A DNA stretch of 35,050 nucleotides from Lachnospiraceae bacterium Zagget2. GTDB taxonomy: Bacteria; Bacillota; Clostridia; Lachnospirales; Lachnospiraceae. The translations under genes were made by a program, and so were the position numbers. Below, in pieces: positions 23,885-31,541 of this stretch (positions within the stretch are counted from its first letter, which is position 1; each line of letters begins with the position of its first letter). Location: NCBI GenBank assembly GCA_001941045.1, contig MSHD01000006.1:22519-57568 (forward strand), written 5' to 3'. The notes under the pieces are model-generated. The model was not told where the DNA came from and did no database searches. It was given only the letters and a program-made list of their open reading frames with translations.

Positions 23885-24637
23885 ATGGTAAACAAGTTTG
23901 ACTATTATTTCCCGGAGGCTGCACAGCCGCGAAGAATTCATCTGTATCTCCCCGACGGCTACGGCGACAGCGATGAGCGTTATCCGGTGCTCTACATGTT
24001 TGACGGCCACAACCTGTATTTCGATGAAGATGCTACCTATGGAAAAGCGCTCGGCCTGAAGGCTTTTCTGGATCACTGGCACAAAAAGCTGATCGTAGTC
24101 GGGATCGAATGCTCCTCTGACGATGTACAGCGCCTGTACGAGTACTGCCCGTTTCATATTTACAGCCGGATTTACGGGGAGGTATGGGGCCGCGGCGATG
24201 CAACACTGCGGTGGATCACGGAAGATCTGAAGCCGTTTATCGACCGGACTTACCGTACCTGGCCGCAGCGCGGGGCGACCGCAATCGCCGGCTACAGCAA
24301 CGGTGGAATGCTTGCGCTCTACTCTGTGCTTCGCTACAACGCGATTTTTTCCAAAGCGGCTGTAATCTCGCCCTCTCTCCTCCCCGCCATGGAAGGTTTC
24401 AAGGAAGAAATCCAAAATGACTGCTTATCTCCGGATACGAGAGTATTTTTCAGCTGGGGCGCCGCTGAAGATTCTCCGGAGTATGTCCGCCATCTTTCAG
24501 AGAGCATCTGTTATCTGGAGGCCAGGCTTCAGGAGAAGAAGAGTCAGACTTACCTGTACTGCCAGCAGGATGGGCGGCACAACGAAGGGAGCTGGGAACT
24601 GCAGGTTCCCATATGGATGCGATTTTTATGGTTTTAG
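23885..24637 (+). CDS. Alpha/beta-hydrolase-superfamily esterase (EsD/IroE-like)
   Basis: The product is 250 residues. It shows the putative-esterase fold: RRIHLYLPDGYGDSDERYPVLYMFDGHN near the N-terminus, the nucleophile elbow AIAGYSNGGMLAL (Ser about 139), and the His in DGRHNEGSW near the end. The family includes trilactone-siderophore and S-formylglutathione-type hydrolases. I prefer the second ATG (23885), which has GGAGAA upstream, over the one 12 nt earlier that has none. It is the first gene of a four-gene operon with an ATP-grasp ligase, a GshA-like ligase and a class II amidohydrolase. It could release or recycle a thiol or peptide conjugate. Confidence 0.85.
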   Translation: MVNKFDYYFPEAAQPRRIHLYLPDGYGDSDERYPVLYMFDGHNLYFDEDATYGKALGLKAFLDHWHKKLIVVGIECSSDDVQRLYEYCPFHIYSRIYGEVWGRGDATLRWITEDLKPFIDRTYRTWPQRGATAIAGYSNGGMLALYSVLRYNAIFSKAAVISPSLLPAMEGFKEEIQNDCLSPDTRVFFSWGAAEDSPEYVRHLSESICYLEARLQEKKSQTYLYCQQDGRHNEGSWELQVPIWMRFLWF

Positions 24638-24650
24638 GAGGTCCTGTGTT

Positions 24651-25862
24651 ATGAATGTCATCTTTCTTTCCCCGAATTTTCCGTATCATTTTTATCACTT
24701 CTGTGATCGTCTGCAGCGTCTGGGCGTGCAGGTACTCGGCATCGGGGACTGTCCCTATTCCGATCTGAGCGACGACTGCAGCCGCTCCCTGACAGAGTAT
24801 TACTACCTGCCCAGTCTGGAACAGTACGAGGACGTGTACCGCGCGACCGCTTTTTATATTTTTAAATATGGCCGCATCGACTACATTGAGAGCCAGAATG
24901 AGTACTGGCTGGAGCTGGAGGCGCGGCTGCGCACGGACTTTCATATTCGGAGCGGCTTTGATGTCCGGGAGTTGGAAAACGTGAAACTCAAATCGCGCAT
25001 GAAGACCGGCTACGCGAAGGCCGGCGTAAAAACAGCCCGCTATATCATAGTGGAGGATTCGGAATCCTGCAGGCAGTTTGCGTCGCAGGTCGGCTATCCC
25101 GTGATCGTCAAGCCGGACAACGGTGTGGGCGCGGCTAATACATGGAAGCTGTGCTCCGACGAAGAGCTGGACGCGTTTTTTCGTGACAGATCCTCACAGA
25201 CATATATTATGGAAGAATTTGTTCCCGGACATATCGAGACCTTCGACGGGATCACCGACAGCCGGAGCGACATCCTGTTCTGCACCGGGCAGGTGATGGC
25301 GGTAACGCCGCTGGATATGCTGCAGGGGAACGGCGAAAATGTCAGCTATACCCAGAATGTTCAGGAAAATGATTTATACGAGATCGGGACGCGGGTCGTG
25401 AAGGCTTTCAACCTGCGCAACCGTTTTTTCCACTTTGAGTTCTTTCGTCTGGATACCGACAAAGACAGTCTGGGGAAAAAGGGGGATATCGTAGGACTGG
25501 AAGTGAATATCCGCGCCCCCGGCGGCTATATCCCGGACAAGATGAATTTTGCCTACAACGTGGACGTCTATCAGATCTGGGCGGAGAGCCTGGTTTTCGA
25601 TCAGAACCGTTCCTTCCCCGATTACCGTTTTCAATCCTATGTAACCCATTTCGCCAGAAGCGGTCGGAACGACTACCTCCGCTCCGCTGAAGAGCTTCGC
25701 GCGCGCTATTCCGATAAAATCCTGCTGGAAAACGCCCCGCCGCCCTCCCTCTCCGGGGGGATGGGAAGTCATGTGTTTATTCTGCGCGCGGATTCTATTG
25801 AAGAGCTGTGGACACAGGCGGGCGACATTCTTTGCCACCGAGATGAAGGGAGGAGGCCATAA
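24651..25862 (+). CDS. ATP-grasp ligase, paralogue 1
   Basis: The product is 403 residues. It aligns end to end with the ligase at 8779-9969: pre-ATP-grasp VIFLSPNFPYHFYHFCDRL, YIESQNEYWLELEARLRTDF, the ATP-grasp lysine region GYPVIVKPDNGVGAANTW, YIMEEFVPGHIETFDG, and the metal site DIVGLEVNIRAPGGYIPDKMNFAYN. The ATG at 24651 follows AGGAGG; the frame is open further upstream but there overlaps the esterase. Its stop and the next gene's start share one base (TAATG). Being made with a glutamate-cysteine ligase-type enzyme, it could add an amine or amino acid to a gamma-glutamyl dipeptide in the way glutathione synthetase does. The substrate is unproven. Confidence 0.88.
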   Translation: MNVIFLSPNFPYHFYHFCDRLQRLGVQVLGIGDCPYSDLSDDCSRSLTEYYYLPSLEQYEDVYRATAFYIFKYGRIDYIESQNEYWLELEARLRTDFHIRSGFDVRELENVKLKSRMKTGYAKAGVKTARYIIVEDSESCRQFASQVGYPVIVKPDNGVGAANTWKLCSDEELDAFFRDRSSQTYIMEEFVPGHIETFDGITDSRSDILFCTGQVMAVTPLDMLQGNGENVSYTQNVQENDLYEIGTRVVKAFNLRNRFFHFEFFRLDTDKDSLGKKGDIVGLEVNIRAPGGYIPDKMNFAYNVDVYQIWAESLVFDQNRSFPDYRFQSYVTHFARSGRNDYLRSAEELRARYSDKILLENAPPPSLSGGMGSHVFILRADSIEELWTQAGDILCHRDEGRRP

Positions 25863-27142
25863 TGCTGCATATTGACACACCGGAATTACAGAGGCTGCTG
25901 CTCCAGGGAAACTTTGGACTGGAAAAAGAGGGGTTGCGGGTAGATGGAGACGGATTCATGGCACACACGGCGCATCCCTTCCCCGGCGACCGGCACATCG
26001 TCCGGGATTTCTGCGAAAACCAGACAGAGATCAACACGCCGGTATGCTCCGGCTATCATGAAGCAGTGGAAAGCCTCGCTGCGTACACCCGGCAGATTCA
26101 CCGGCCGCTGGCCTCGATGAGCCCCGGGGAATATCTCTGGCCCTTTTCCAACCCCTGCTATATCCGAAATGAGACGGACATCCCCGTTGCGCAGTTCGGC
26201 GGTCCGGAGTCGTCCAAGACAGCCTACCGGGATTATCTTTCCCATAAATACGGGCGCTATAAGATGACGCTGTCCGGCATTCACGTCAATTATTCTTTCA
26301 ACGAGACGCTTCTGCGAGAGGATTTCCGGCGCAGTGATTTTGACAGTTTCAAGGATTACAAAAATGAACTTTACCTGAGACTGGCCAGACGGCTGGTGGC
26401 CTACGGCTGGATCCTGGTGGCCGTCACTGCAGCCAGCCCTCTGCTGGACAGCTCCTATGTAGAAAAGGAATCTTTTGACCGGGACATTTTCCAGGGACTT
26501 GCCTCCGTCCGCTGCAGTGAGCTGGGCTACTGGAACAGCTTTGCTCCGATCCTTGACTATACCGGCATTGCCGCTTACGCGGACAGCATCCGCAGCTATG
26601 TACGGCGCGGCTGGCTGCAGGCCCCCACGGAGCTGTACTATCCCATCCGGCTCAAACCGGCCGGTCTCAACCGGCTCGAAACACTTGAAGCAAACGGCGT
26701 AGACCATATTGAGCTTCGGATGTTTGATCTCAACCCGCTGACGCCCGCCGGTGTGGAGGAAAAAGACGTCGCCTTCGCAGAGCTGCTGATTGGCTGGCTC
26801 GCGGCATCCCCCGATCAGGGTGTCTCCGACAGGGATCAGGTCCAGGCAATCCGAAACTATAAAAATGCGGCGCACTACGACCTGAAGACGGTCAGCCTGC
26901 TGACCCCGGACAATCAGTTTTTCTCCGTGGCGCACGCGGCCCGGAATACGATCGGATTTCTGAAAGATTTCTATCACGACTATCCGGCTGAAGTGCAGGA
27001 AATTCTGACATTCGAGGACGACAAATTTATCGACGGCGAAAACCGCTACGCCTGGCAGATCCGGAAAAATTTTTCAGGAGGCTACGCAAAAAAAGGAATG
27101 GAGCTTGCCAGAAAGCGCCGCAAGGAGGCTTTGCATGTGTGA
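25862..27142 (+). CDS. Glutamate-cysteine ligase homologue (GshA/GshF N-domain type)
   Basis: The product is 426 residues. The N-terminal signature GNFGLEKEGLRVDGDG, then FCENQTEINTPVCSGYHEA, and MTLSGIHVNYSFNE match the gamma-proteobacterial GshA and the N-terminal half of bifunctional GshAB (GshF). Known members make gamma-glutamylcysteine from Glu, Cys and ATP. It lacks the C-terminal ATP-grasp of GshF, but a separate ATP-grasp gene lies directly upstream, so the pair may be functionally equivalent to a split, altered GshF. It could instead use another amine. The ATG overlaps the upstream stop by one base, with GGGAGGAGG at 5 nt. It overlaps the next gene by 8 nt. Confidence 0.9.
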   Translation: MLHIDTPELQRLLLQGNFGLEKEGLRVDGDGFMAHTAHPFPGDRHIVRDFCENQTEINTPVCSGYHEAVESLAAYTRQIHRPLASMSPGEYLWPFSNPCYIRNETDIPVAQFGGPESSKTAYRDYLSHKYGRYKMTLSGIHVNYSFNETLLREDFRRSDFDSFKDYKNELYLRLARRLVAYGWILVAVTAASPLLDSSYVEKESFDRDIFQGLASVRCSELGYWNSFAPILDYTGIAAYADSIRSYVRRGWLQAPTELYYPIRLKPAGLNRLETLEANGVDHIELRMFDLNPLTPAGVEEKDVAFAELLIGWLAASPDQGVSDRDQVQAIRNYKNAAHYDLKTVSLLTPDNQFFSVAHAARNTIGFLKDFYHDYPAEVQEILTFEDDKFIDGENRYAWQIRKNFSGGYAKKGMELARKRRKEALHV

Positions 27143-27908
27143 ATTATTCGGCGTGAGCGCCGATGCGAGAATAGAAGTAAACGGGCTGCTGAAAGAATTT
27201 TTCTCCCACAGTGAGCGGCATCCCAACGGCTGGGGACTCGCCGTATTCCACGAAAACTCTGCATCCGTAGAAAAGGAGCCGGTAACGGCGGTCCACAGCA
27301 GCTACCTCAGGAAGCGGCTTTCCCACCGGATCGCAACCCGCTCCCTGATCGCGCATATCCGTCTGGCCACCATAGGTTCCATGGACTATGAGAACTGCCA
27401 TCCCTTTGTGCAACGGGACCGCTATGGACGCTGCTGGACTTTTGCGCATAACGGCACGATGTTTGACTGTCCGGTTCTGAGTCCCTACTTTCATGTGCAG
27501 GAGGGTCGCACTGACAGCGAGCGGGTTCTCTGTTATTTCATTCAACAGATCAATGAGGCGTCGGCTGCCGCCGGGCGGGAACTGACAGCTGAGGAGCGCT
27601 TCTCCCTGATCGACCGGCTCGTCTGTCGGATGACGCCAGGCAACAAAATGAATTTCCTGCTGCATGACGGCGAAGCGATGTACGTGCACACGAACTACGC
27701 AAATTCCCTCTACTTTGCGCAGAGGGAAGAAGGCGTCCTGTTCGCCACCGTCCCACTGGGGCATGAACGCTGGGAACCCGTGCCCTTCACAACCCTGTGC
27801 GTCTATCAAGGCGGGCGGCAGGTCTATACCGGAGCCTGTCATGGCAACGAATATTTTGACAACGAGGACGACATGAGATTTTTATATCTGGACTCCGCAG
27901 CGCTGTGA
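27135..27908 (+). CDS. Class II glutamine amidotransferase-type hydrolase (EgtC/Dug3/YafJ-like)
   Basis: The product is 257 residues. The start at 27135 gives MCELFGV, placing Cys2 as the N-terminal nucleophile; AAGGAGG lies 7 nt upstream. Further N-terminal-nucleophile features are HPNGWGLAVF, SLIAHIRLATIG and FAHNGTMFD. No synthase domain follows, as in EgtC (removes gamma-Glu in ergothioneine synthesis) and yeast Dug3 (glutathione cleavage). With a GshA-like ligase in the same operon, it probably removes or transfers a gamma-glutamyl group. It is the last gene and ends 6 bp from the convergent PPC-domain gene. Confidence 0.9.
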   Translation: MCELFGVSADARIEVNGLLKEFFSHSERHPNGWGLAVFHENSASVEKEPVTAVHSSYLRKRLSHRIATRSLIAHIRLATIGSMDYENCHPFVQRDRYGRCWTFAHNGTMFDCPVLSPYFHVQEGRTDSERVLCYFIQQINEASAAAGRELTAEERFSLIDRLVCRMTPGNKMNFLLHDGEAMYVHTNYANSLYFAQREEGVLFATVPLGHERWEPVPFTTLCVYQGGRQVYTGACHGNEYFDNEDDMRFLYLDSAAL

Positions 27909-27914
27909 GCAGCA

Positions 27915-28319
27915 TCATGCCGGCAGAGGCGCAAGGAATACCCGCAGGGAGCGAAATGCCTGCCCTCCGCAGAGTCCGCCTCCAATCACTCTGCCTTCCC
28001 GCAGCGCACAGCTGGCATGAATGTGTATGAACAGCGGACTCGTCTTATCCGGATAGACCTTCGCGAGCTCCGGATCCATCCGCTCTCTTTTCATCACTTC
28101 CCCTGTGAAACCGACGATTTCCGCGGCATCCGGACATTCCACCTTCGCCAGATGCATGGGGATGCTGTCATCAATCGGAACATTATAAACTGTGTGGATC
28201 ACAGAGCCTACCGCTCCGATGATATATACGTTCTCCCAGCCATTGTCTTCTATGAACGCCGTAATCGTCCGGAGGATATCCGCTCCCCGCGGAACTGTTA
28301 CTTCGTACAGGCCATTCAT
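27915..28319 (-). CDS. PPC-domain (DUF296) protein
   Basis: The product is 134 residues, a single PPC domain: an N-terminal RGADILRTITAFIEDN, the central YIIGAVGSV, and the metal-associated FIHIHASCALREGRVIGGGL (about residue 95) followed by FRSLRVFL. The domain forms trimers. In plants it is attached to AT-hook DNA-binding proteins; in bacteria its function is unclear and may be enzymatic. The ATG overlaps the aldolase stop by 4 nt. It is the last gene of the metNIQ-2 operon. Confidence 0.82.
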   Translation of the reverse strand: MNGLYEVTVPRGADILRTITAFIEDNGWENVYIIGAVGSVIHTVYNVPIDDSIPMHLAKVECPDAAEIVGFTGEVMKRERMDPELAKVYPDKTSPLFIHIHASCALREGRVIGGGLCGGQAFRSLRVFLAPLPA

Positions 28320-29233
28320 GTCCTCACCCCATATTTATCGATCACACCCATCTCGCCCATCAGCGTCTCCAGCTCCGAGAGCTTCTGCCCGGTATATTCC
28401 TCGTAAGGCTTCCGCAGATGTCCGCCCGGAAGACCGAGGATGCGAAGCGCCGCCTTGATGACAACCGGATTGGAAAAAGTGTACAGCGCCTGCAGGAGCG
28501 GGAACCATTTGAAATACTCCTGACGGCACTCTTCGATGATCTCCATGGAGGTCCATGGTCTGGAGTAGCGCGCAGCCTCCTCCGGGATGATATTTCCTCC
28601 GATATTCGCCGTACCGGTACCTCCCACCGCAAGGGTCGGGAGCACGATCGAATATTTCGGATAATCGCAGCACATGATCTTCACCTTTCCCTCACACAGG
28701 CGCTGTACCTGGACGAGCTGTTCCACGCTCCCCATCGCTTCCTTGTCCACTACAAAGTTGCTGTGAGCGTCCGAGAGTCTTTGAATGGTTTCCGGCATCA
28801 CCTGCACGCCCAGGCGGCTGGGGTTGTTGTAGATGCCGCAGGGGAGATCGACAGAACCCATACAGGTATCCAGATGCGTGAACACCGCGTGCTGATTGAT
28901 CAGCACATACGGCGGAATCGTGAAGATCACACCATCCGCCCCCTGTTCCTGGCAATAGCGTGCAAAATTAACACTCTCCTGTGTCGTCAGGGACGCTGCG
29001 CTGAAAAATACGGGAATTCTGCCCTTCGTCATAGCGATGATTTCCCTGACGATCGTCTTCTTCTCCTCCAAAGTCAGGAGCGTTACCTCCGCCGCCGAGC
29101 CCAGAATAAAAAGCTGGGAGGTCCCATATCGAATCTGTCGCTCGATCAGCGTATGGTATCCCTGAAAATCAATCCGGTCATCTTCCGTAAACGGCGTGGG
29201 CATCGCCACCCAGGAGCCCTCTAAACGCAACAT
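28316..29233 (-). CDS. DapA/NanA-family aldolase or lyase
   Basis: The product is 305 residues, the usual length. The catalytic Schiff-base lysine lies in NFVVDKEAMG (Lys about 166) and the conserved Tyr in PCGIYNNPSR (about 137). The usual GTTGE substrate loop is GSAAEVTLL here, so the threonines that bind pyruvate in DapA are replaced. It is therefore not a standard dihydrodipicolinate synthase, though other family members split or form 2-oxo acids. I chose the ATG at 29233 (GGAAGG upstream); the longer open frame would overlap the M20 gene. It lies 26 nt after that gene. Confidence 0.88.
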   Translation of the reverse strand: MLRLEGSWVAMPTPFTEDDRIDFQGYHTLIERQIRYGTSQLFILGSAAEVTLLTLEEKKTIVREIIAMTKGRIPVFFSAASLTTQESVNFARYCQEQGADGVIFTIPPYVLINQHAVFTHLDTCMGSVDLPCGIYNNPSRLGVQVMPETIQRLSDAHSNFVVDKEAMGSVEQLVQVQRLCEGKVKIMCCDYPKYSIVLPTLAVGGTGTANIGGNIIPEEAARYSRPWTSMEIIEECRQEYFKWFPLLQALYTFSNPVVIKAALRILGLPGGHLRKPYEEYTGQKLSELETLMGEMGVIDKYGVRT

Positions 29234-29259
29234 ACTTCCTTCCTCACTTTCTCCTGCTT

Positions 29260-30468
29260 TTATAGATAGATCTGCTCGTCCACGCCGAGATAGTCCAGCG
29301 CGATCCCACACAAAGTGAGCATCCCTGTGGACAGCGCCTTCCGGTCCACCCGGAATCTCCCGCTGTGAATCGGTGTGAATTCCTTCCCCTCGCTTCTGCA
29401 TCCAATCCGCACGAATACGCCGGGATACCGCTCCCGGATATACGCGAAATCCTCCGCGCCCATCGTTCCCGATTCCAGCAGAATCACGTTTTCCGTCCCG
29501 ATCAGGCGCCCTGCCGACAATTTCGTCCGCTCTACCCAGTCATTATCATTTTCGAGGGGCGGCGGGCCTTCTGTCAGCTCGACCCTTGCCGACGCTCTGT
29601 TCGTCTGTGCCACCCCTTCGGCAATCTGTGACAGTCGTTTCCTCAGGTGATCCCGCGTTTCTTTTTTCAGTGCCCGAAGCGTCCCTTTCATGCTTACCCT
29701 GTCAGGAATTACGTTGAATGCATCGCCATCGCTATGAATGCTGCAGACGGAAACAACCGCGGAGTCCAGCGCGCTCACCTCCCTGGATACCAGATACTGC
29801 AGCTGGCTCACGATCTGCACCGCAGTCGCGATGGGATCGACGGTTGTGTAAGGATGCGCCCCATGTCCGCCTCTTCCTTCCACCGTGATTGTAAACTGAT
29901 CGACACCTGCCTGGATTGCCCCGTATTTCAGGCCAATCTCTCCGCCGTACAGATCCGGCATGACGTGACACGCCGCTACACCGCCGATCTCATTCAAGTC
30001 AATCTGATCCGTTTCCAGCAGCAGCTTCGCACCTCCCAGCGTTTCCTCCGCCGGCTGAAAATAGAAGAAAATGCTTCCCGCAAAATTCTCCTGATACGTT
30101 TTCATCAGCTGCAGCGTGCCCAGAAGGATCGCGGTATGGACGTCATGTCCGCAGGCGTGCATGACGCCCTCGTTCCGGCTTCTGGGGTCATGATCCGGAT
30201 CCTCCGTCACCGGAAGCGCATCCATATCTCCCCGCAGTAAAAGACTTTTTCCCACACCGGGCTTTTTTCCCCGCAGTACCGCCAGCAGGCCGGTTTCGCC
30301 AATATGCAGGATTTCATCGCAAAGGCCCGGCTTCCGAAGCATTCCTTCCACACAGGCGCTGGTACAATATTCCTGCATCCCAAGCTCCGGATTTTCATGA
30401 AGCGTCCGGTACAGGCTGTAGACATCCGGTTCGATCTGCCAAAGCAATTCTTTTATTTTCAAGTTCAC
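29260..30468 (-). CDS. M20-family amidohydrolase (M20D, N-acyl amino acid hydrolase type)
   Basis: The product is 402 residues. The two-zinc site is visible in MHACGHDVHTAI (about 107), FYFQPAEETLGGA (about 140) and AACHVMPDLYGGE (about 169). The dimerisation or lid domain carries GRGGHGAHPYTTVDPI. The family removes acyl groups from amino acids (hippurate, IAA conjugates, N-acetylcysteine derivatives in Bacillus sulfur operons). Its place directly after a MetNIQ importer suggests deacylation of an imported N-acyl sulfur amino acid. The start is GTG at 30468, or TTG 6 nt later; AAGGAG is nearby for both. Confidence 0.9.
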   Translation of the reverse strand: MNLKIKELLWQIEPDVYSLYRTLHENPELGMQEYCTSACVEGMLRKPGLCDEILHIGETGLLAVLRGKKPGVGKSLLLRGDMDALPVTEDPDHDPRSRNEGVMHACGHDVHTAILLGTLQLMKTYQENFAGSIFFYFQPAEETLGGAKLLLETDQIDLNEIGGVAACHVMPDLYGGEIGLKYGAIQAGVDQFTITVEGRGGHGAHPYTTVDPIATAVQIVSQLQYLVSREVSALDSAVVSVCSIHSDGDAFNVIPDRVSMKGTLRALKKETRDHLRKRLSQIAEGVAQTNRASARVELTEGPPPLENDNDWVERTKLSAGRLIGTENVILLESGTMGAEDFAYIRERYPGVFVRIGCRSEGKEFTPIHSGRFRVDRKALSTGMLTLCGIALDYLGVDEQIYL

Positions 30469-30484
30469 CCTCTCCTTCAGAACA

Positions 30485-30515
30485 GGAAACCTGACTGTCC
30501 GACAGCCAGGTTTCC
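30485..30515 (-). terminator. Intra-operon hairpin after metQ-2
   Basis: GGAAACCTGGCTGTC and GACAGTCAGGTTTCC form a near-perfect 31-nt hairpin, 15 nt beyond the metQ-2 stop and before the M20 gene. The flank has no T-run. It occupies the same place as the hairpin after metQ-1, so differential expression of importer and enzymes is likely. Confidence 0.6.
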
Positions 30516-30530
30516 AAAATGATCATGGAT

Positions 30531-31472
30531 TTACTGCAGATAATCCGGCAGGATCCAGAAATCGCTCTGGGTCTCCATAAACTCTTTAAATTCCTCAGAC
30601 TGATACGCGTCGATAATGTCCTGAACCCAGCCCTCATCCTTGTGCGTTCCGTTCACTACCAGCTCCATCAGATTGTCCTCCAGGATCGCGTCCTGCGACT
30701 CCGCAGCCAGAGCGGTCGCAAAATCAATGCCCGCATTATACGCGTCCGAGCCTCTCAGGATCACATAGGCGAAGTCCTCTCTCACACTGGGAATCGTGGA
30801 GCCGTCCATTTCGGTAAATTCCAGATTATAAGGATTTTCCACAATGTCCGCCAGCGTATACTGCGTCTGCTCCACATCTTCATCCATCGTAATCAGCCCC
30901 AGCGTGCTCAGAAGGAGCAGGGAACGCGCTTCATTGGAAGCGTCGCTGGGAAATGCGATCGCGTCGCCCTCCTCGATGTCGGCCAGATCATCCTTACTCC
31001 CGCTATATATGCCCGTTGGAACTGTCGGAATCGGCAGTACCGGCGCCAGATCGGTATCATAGCTTTCATTAAAACTCGCCACATACGCCGCATGGGAATC
31101 CACATGGAAATCAATCTCATCCTCACTGAGCGCGATCTCCCTCTGTATCGAGTCGGTAATCTCCACCGGCGTCAGCGTATATCCTTCCCGCTCCAGGATC
31201 GGGGCGATGCCCGCCTCAAACAAGTCGCTGGTGGCGGTGGGCATTCTGCGATATTTCAATTCCCGCGCATACTCGCTGATCCCGCTGGTTTCTTCTTCTG
31301 CCTCTTCGGTCTCCTCCTCAGCTTCTTCAACCGATTCTGTTTCCACGGTTTCCTCTGCCTCCTCGGTCCCGGCCACAGCCGTCTCCGTATCCGTCGAACC
31401 GGAGCAGCCTGTCAGGGAAGCCAAAATCGCTGCTGTTAATAAAGCTGTTACAAATTTTACCGATTTCTTCAT
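30531..31472 (-). CDS. metQ: MetQ/NlpA-family substrate-binding lipoprotein, system 2
   Basis: The product is 313 residues. The lipobox ASLTGC (Cys about 23) is followed by an acidic Glu/Thr-rich linker to about residue 65, then an NLPA domain: DFHVDSHAAYVASFN, AIAFPSDASNEARSLLLLSTLGLI, YNLEFTEMDGSTIPSV and FAYVILRGSDAYNAG. It is clearly diverged from MetQ-1: SDASNEAR stands where MetQ-1 has NDTTNEAR, and the front part around DLFEAGIAPIL is different. The ligand may thus be different. AGAGGAGAG precedes the ATG. Confidence 0.88.
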   Translation of the reverse strand: MKKSVKFVTALLTAAILASLTGCSGSTDTETAVAGTEEAEETVETESVEEAEEETEEAEEETSGISEYARELKYRRMPTATSDLFEAGIAPILEREGYTLTPVEITDSIQREIALSEDEIDFHVDSHAAYVASFNESYDTDLAPVLPIPTVPTGIYSGSKDDLADIEEGDAIAFPSDASNEARSLLLLSTLGLITMDEDVEQTQYTLADIVENPYNLEFTEMDGSTIPSVREDFAYVILRGSDAYNAGIDFATALAAESQDAILEDNLMELVVNGTHKDEGWVQDIIDAYQSEEFKEFMETQSDFWILPDYLQ

Positions 31473-31541
31473 TTTTCTCTCCTCTTTCTTTTGTTTTTAT
31501 TTGATAACGACGTATGTAAGCCGTTGATCACAGATTTTTGC

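Noticed and set aside
25886-26977. Minus-strand 363-codon open frame
   Set aside because: It is a shadow of the GshA-like gene and shows no family features.
23885-27908. Ergothioneine or standard glutathione operon
   Set aside because: The GshA-like and EgtC-like parts are present, but no EgtB, EgtD or EgtE and no classical GshB is in the window.
28316-29401. Longer N-terminus for the DapA-family protein
   Set aside because: The extra 56 residues overlap the M20 gene's end and have no conserved features. The ATG at 29233 has a good ribosome-binding site.
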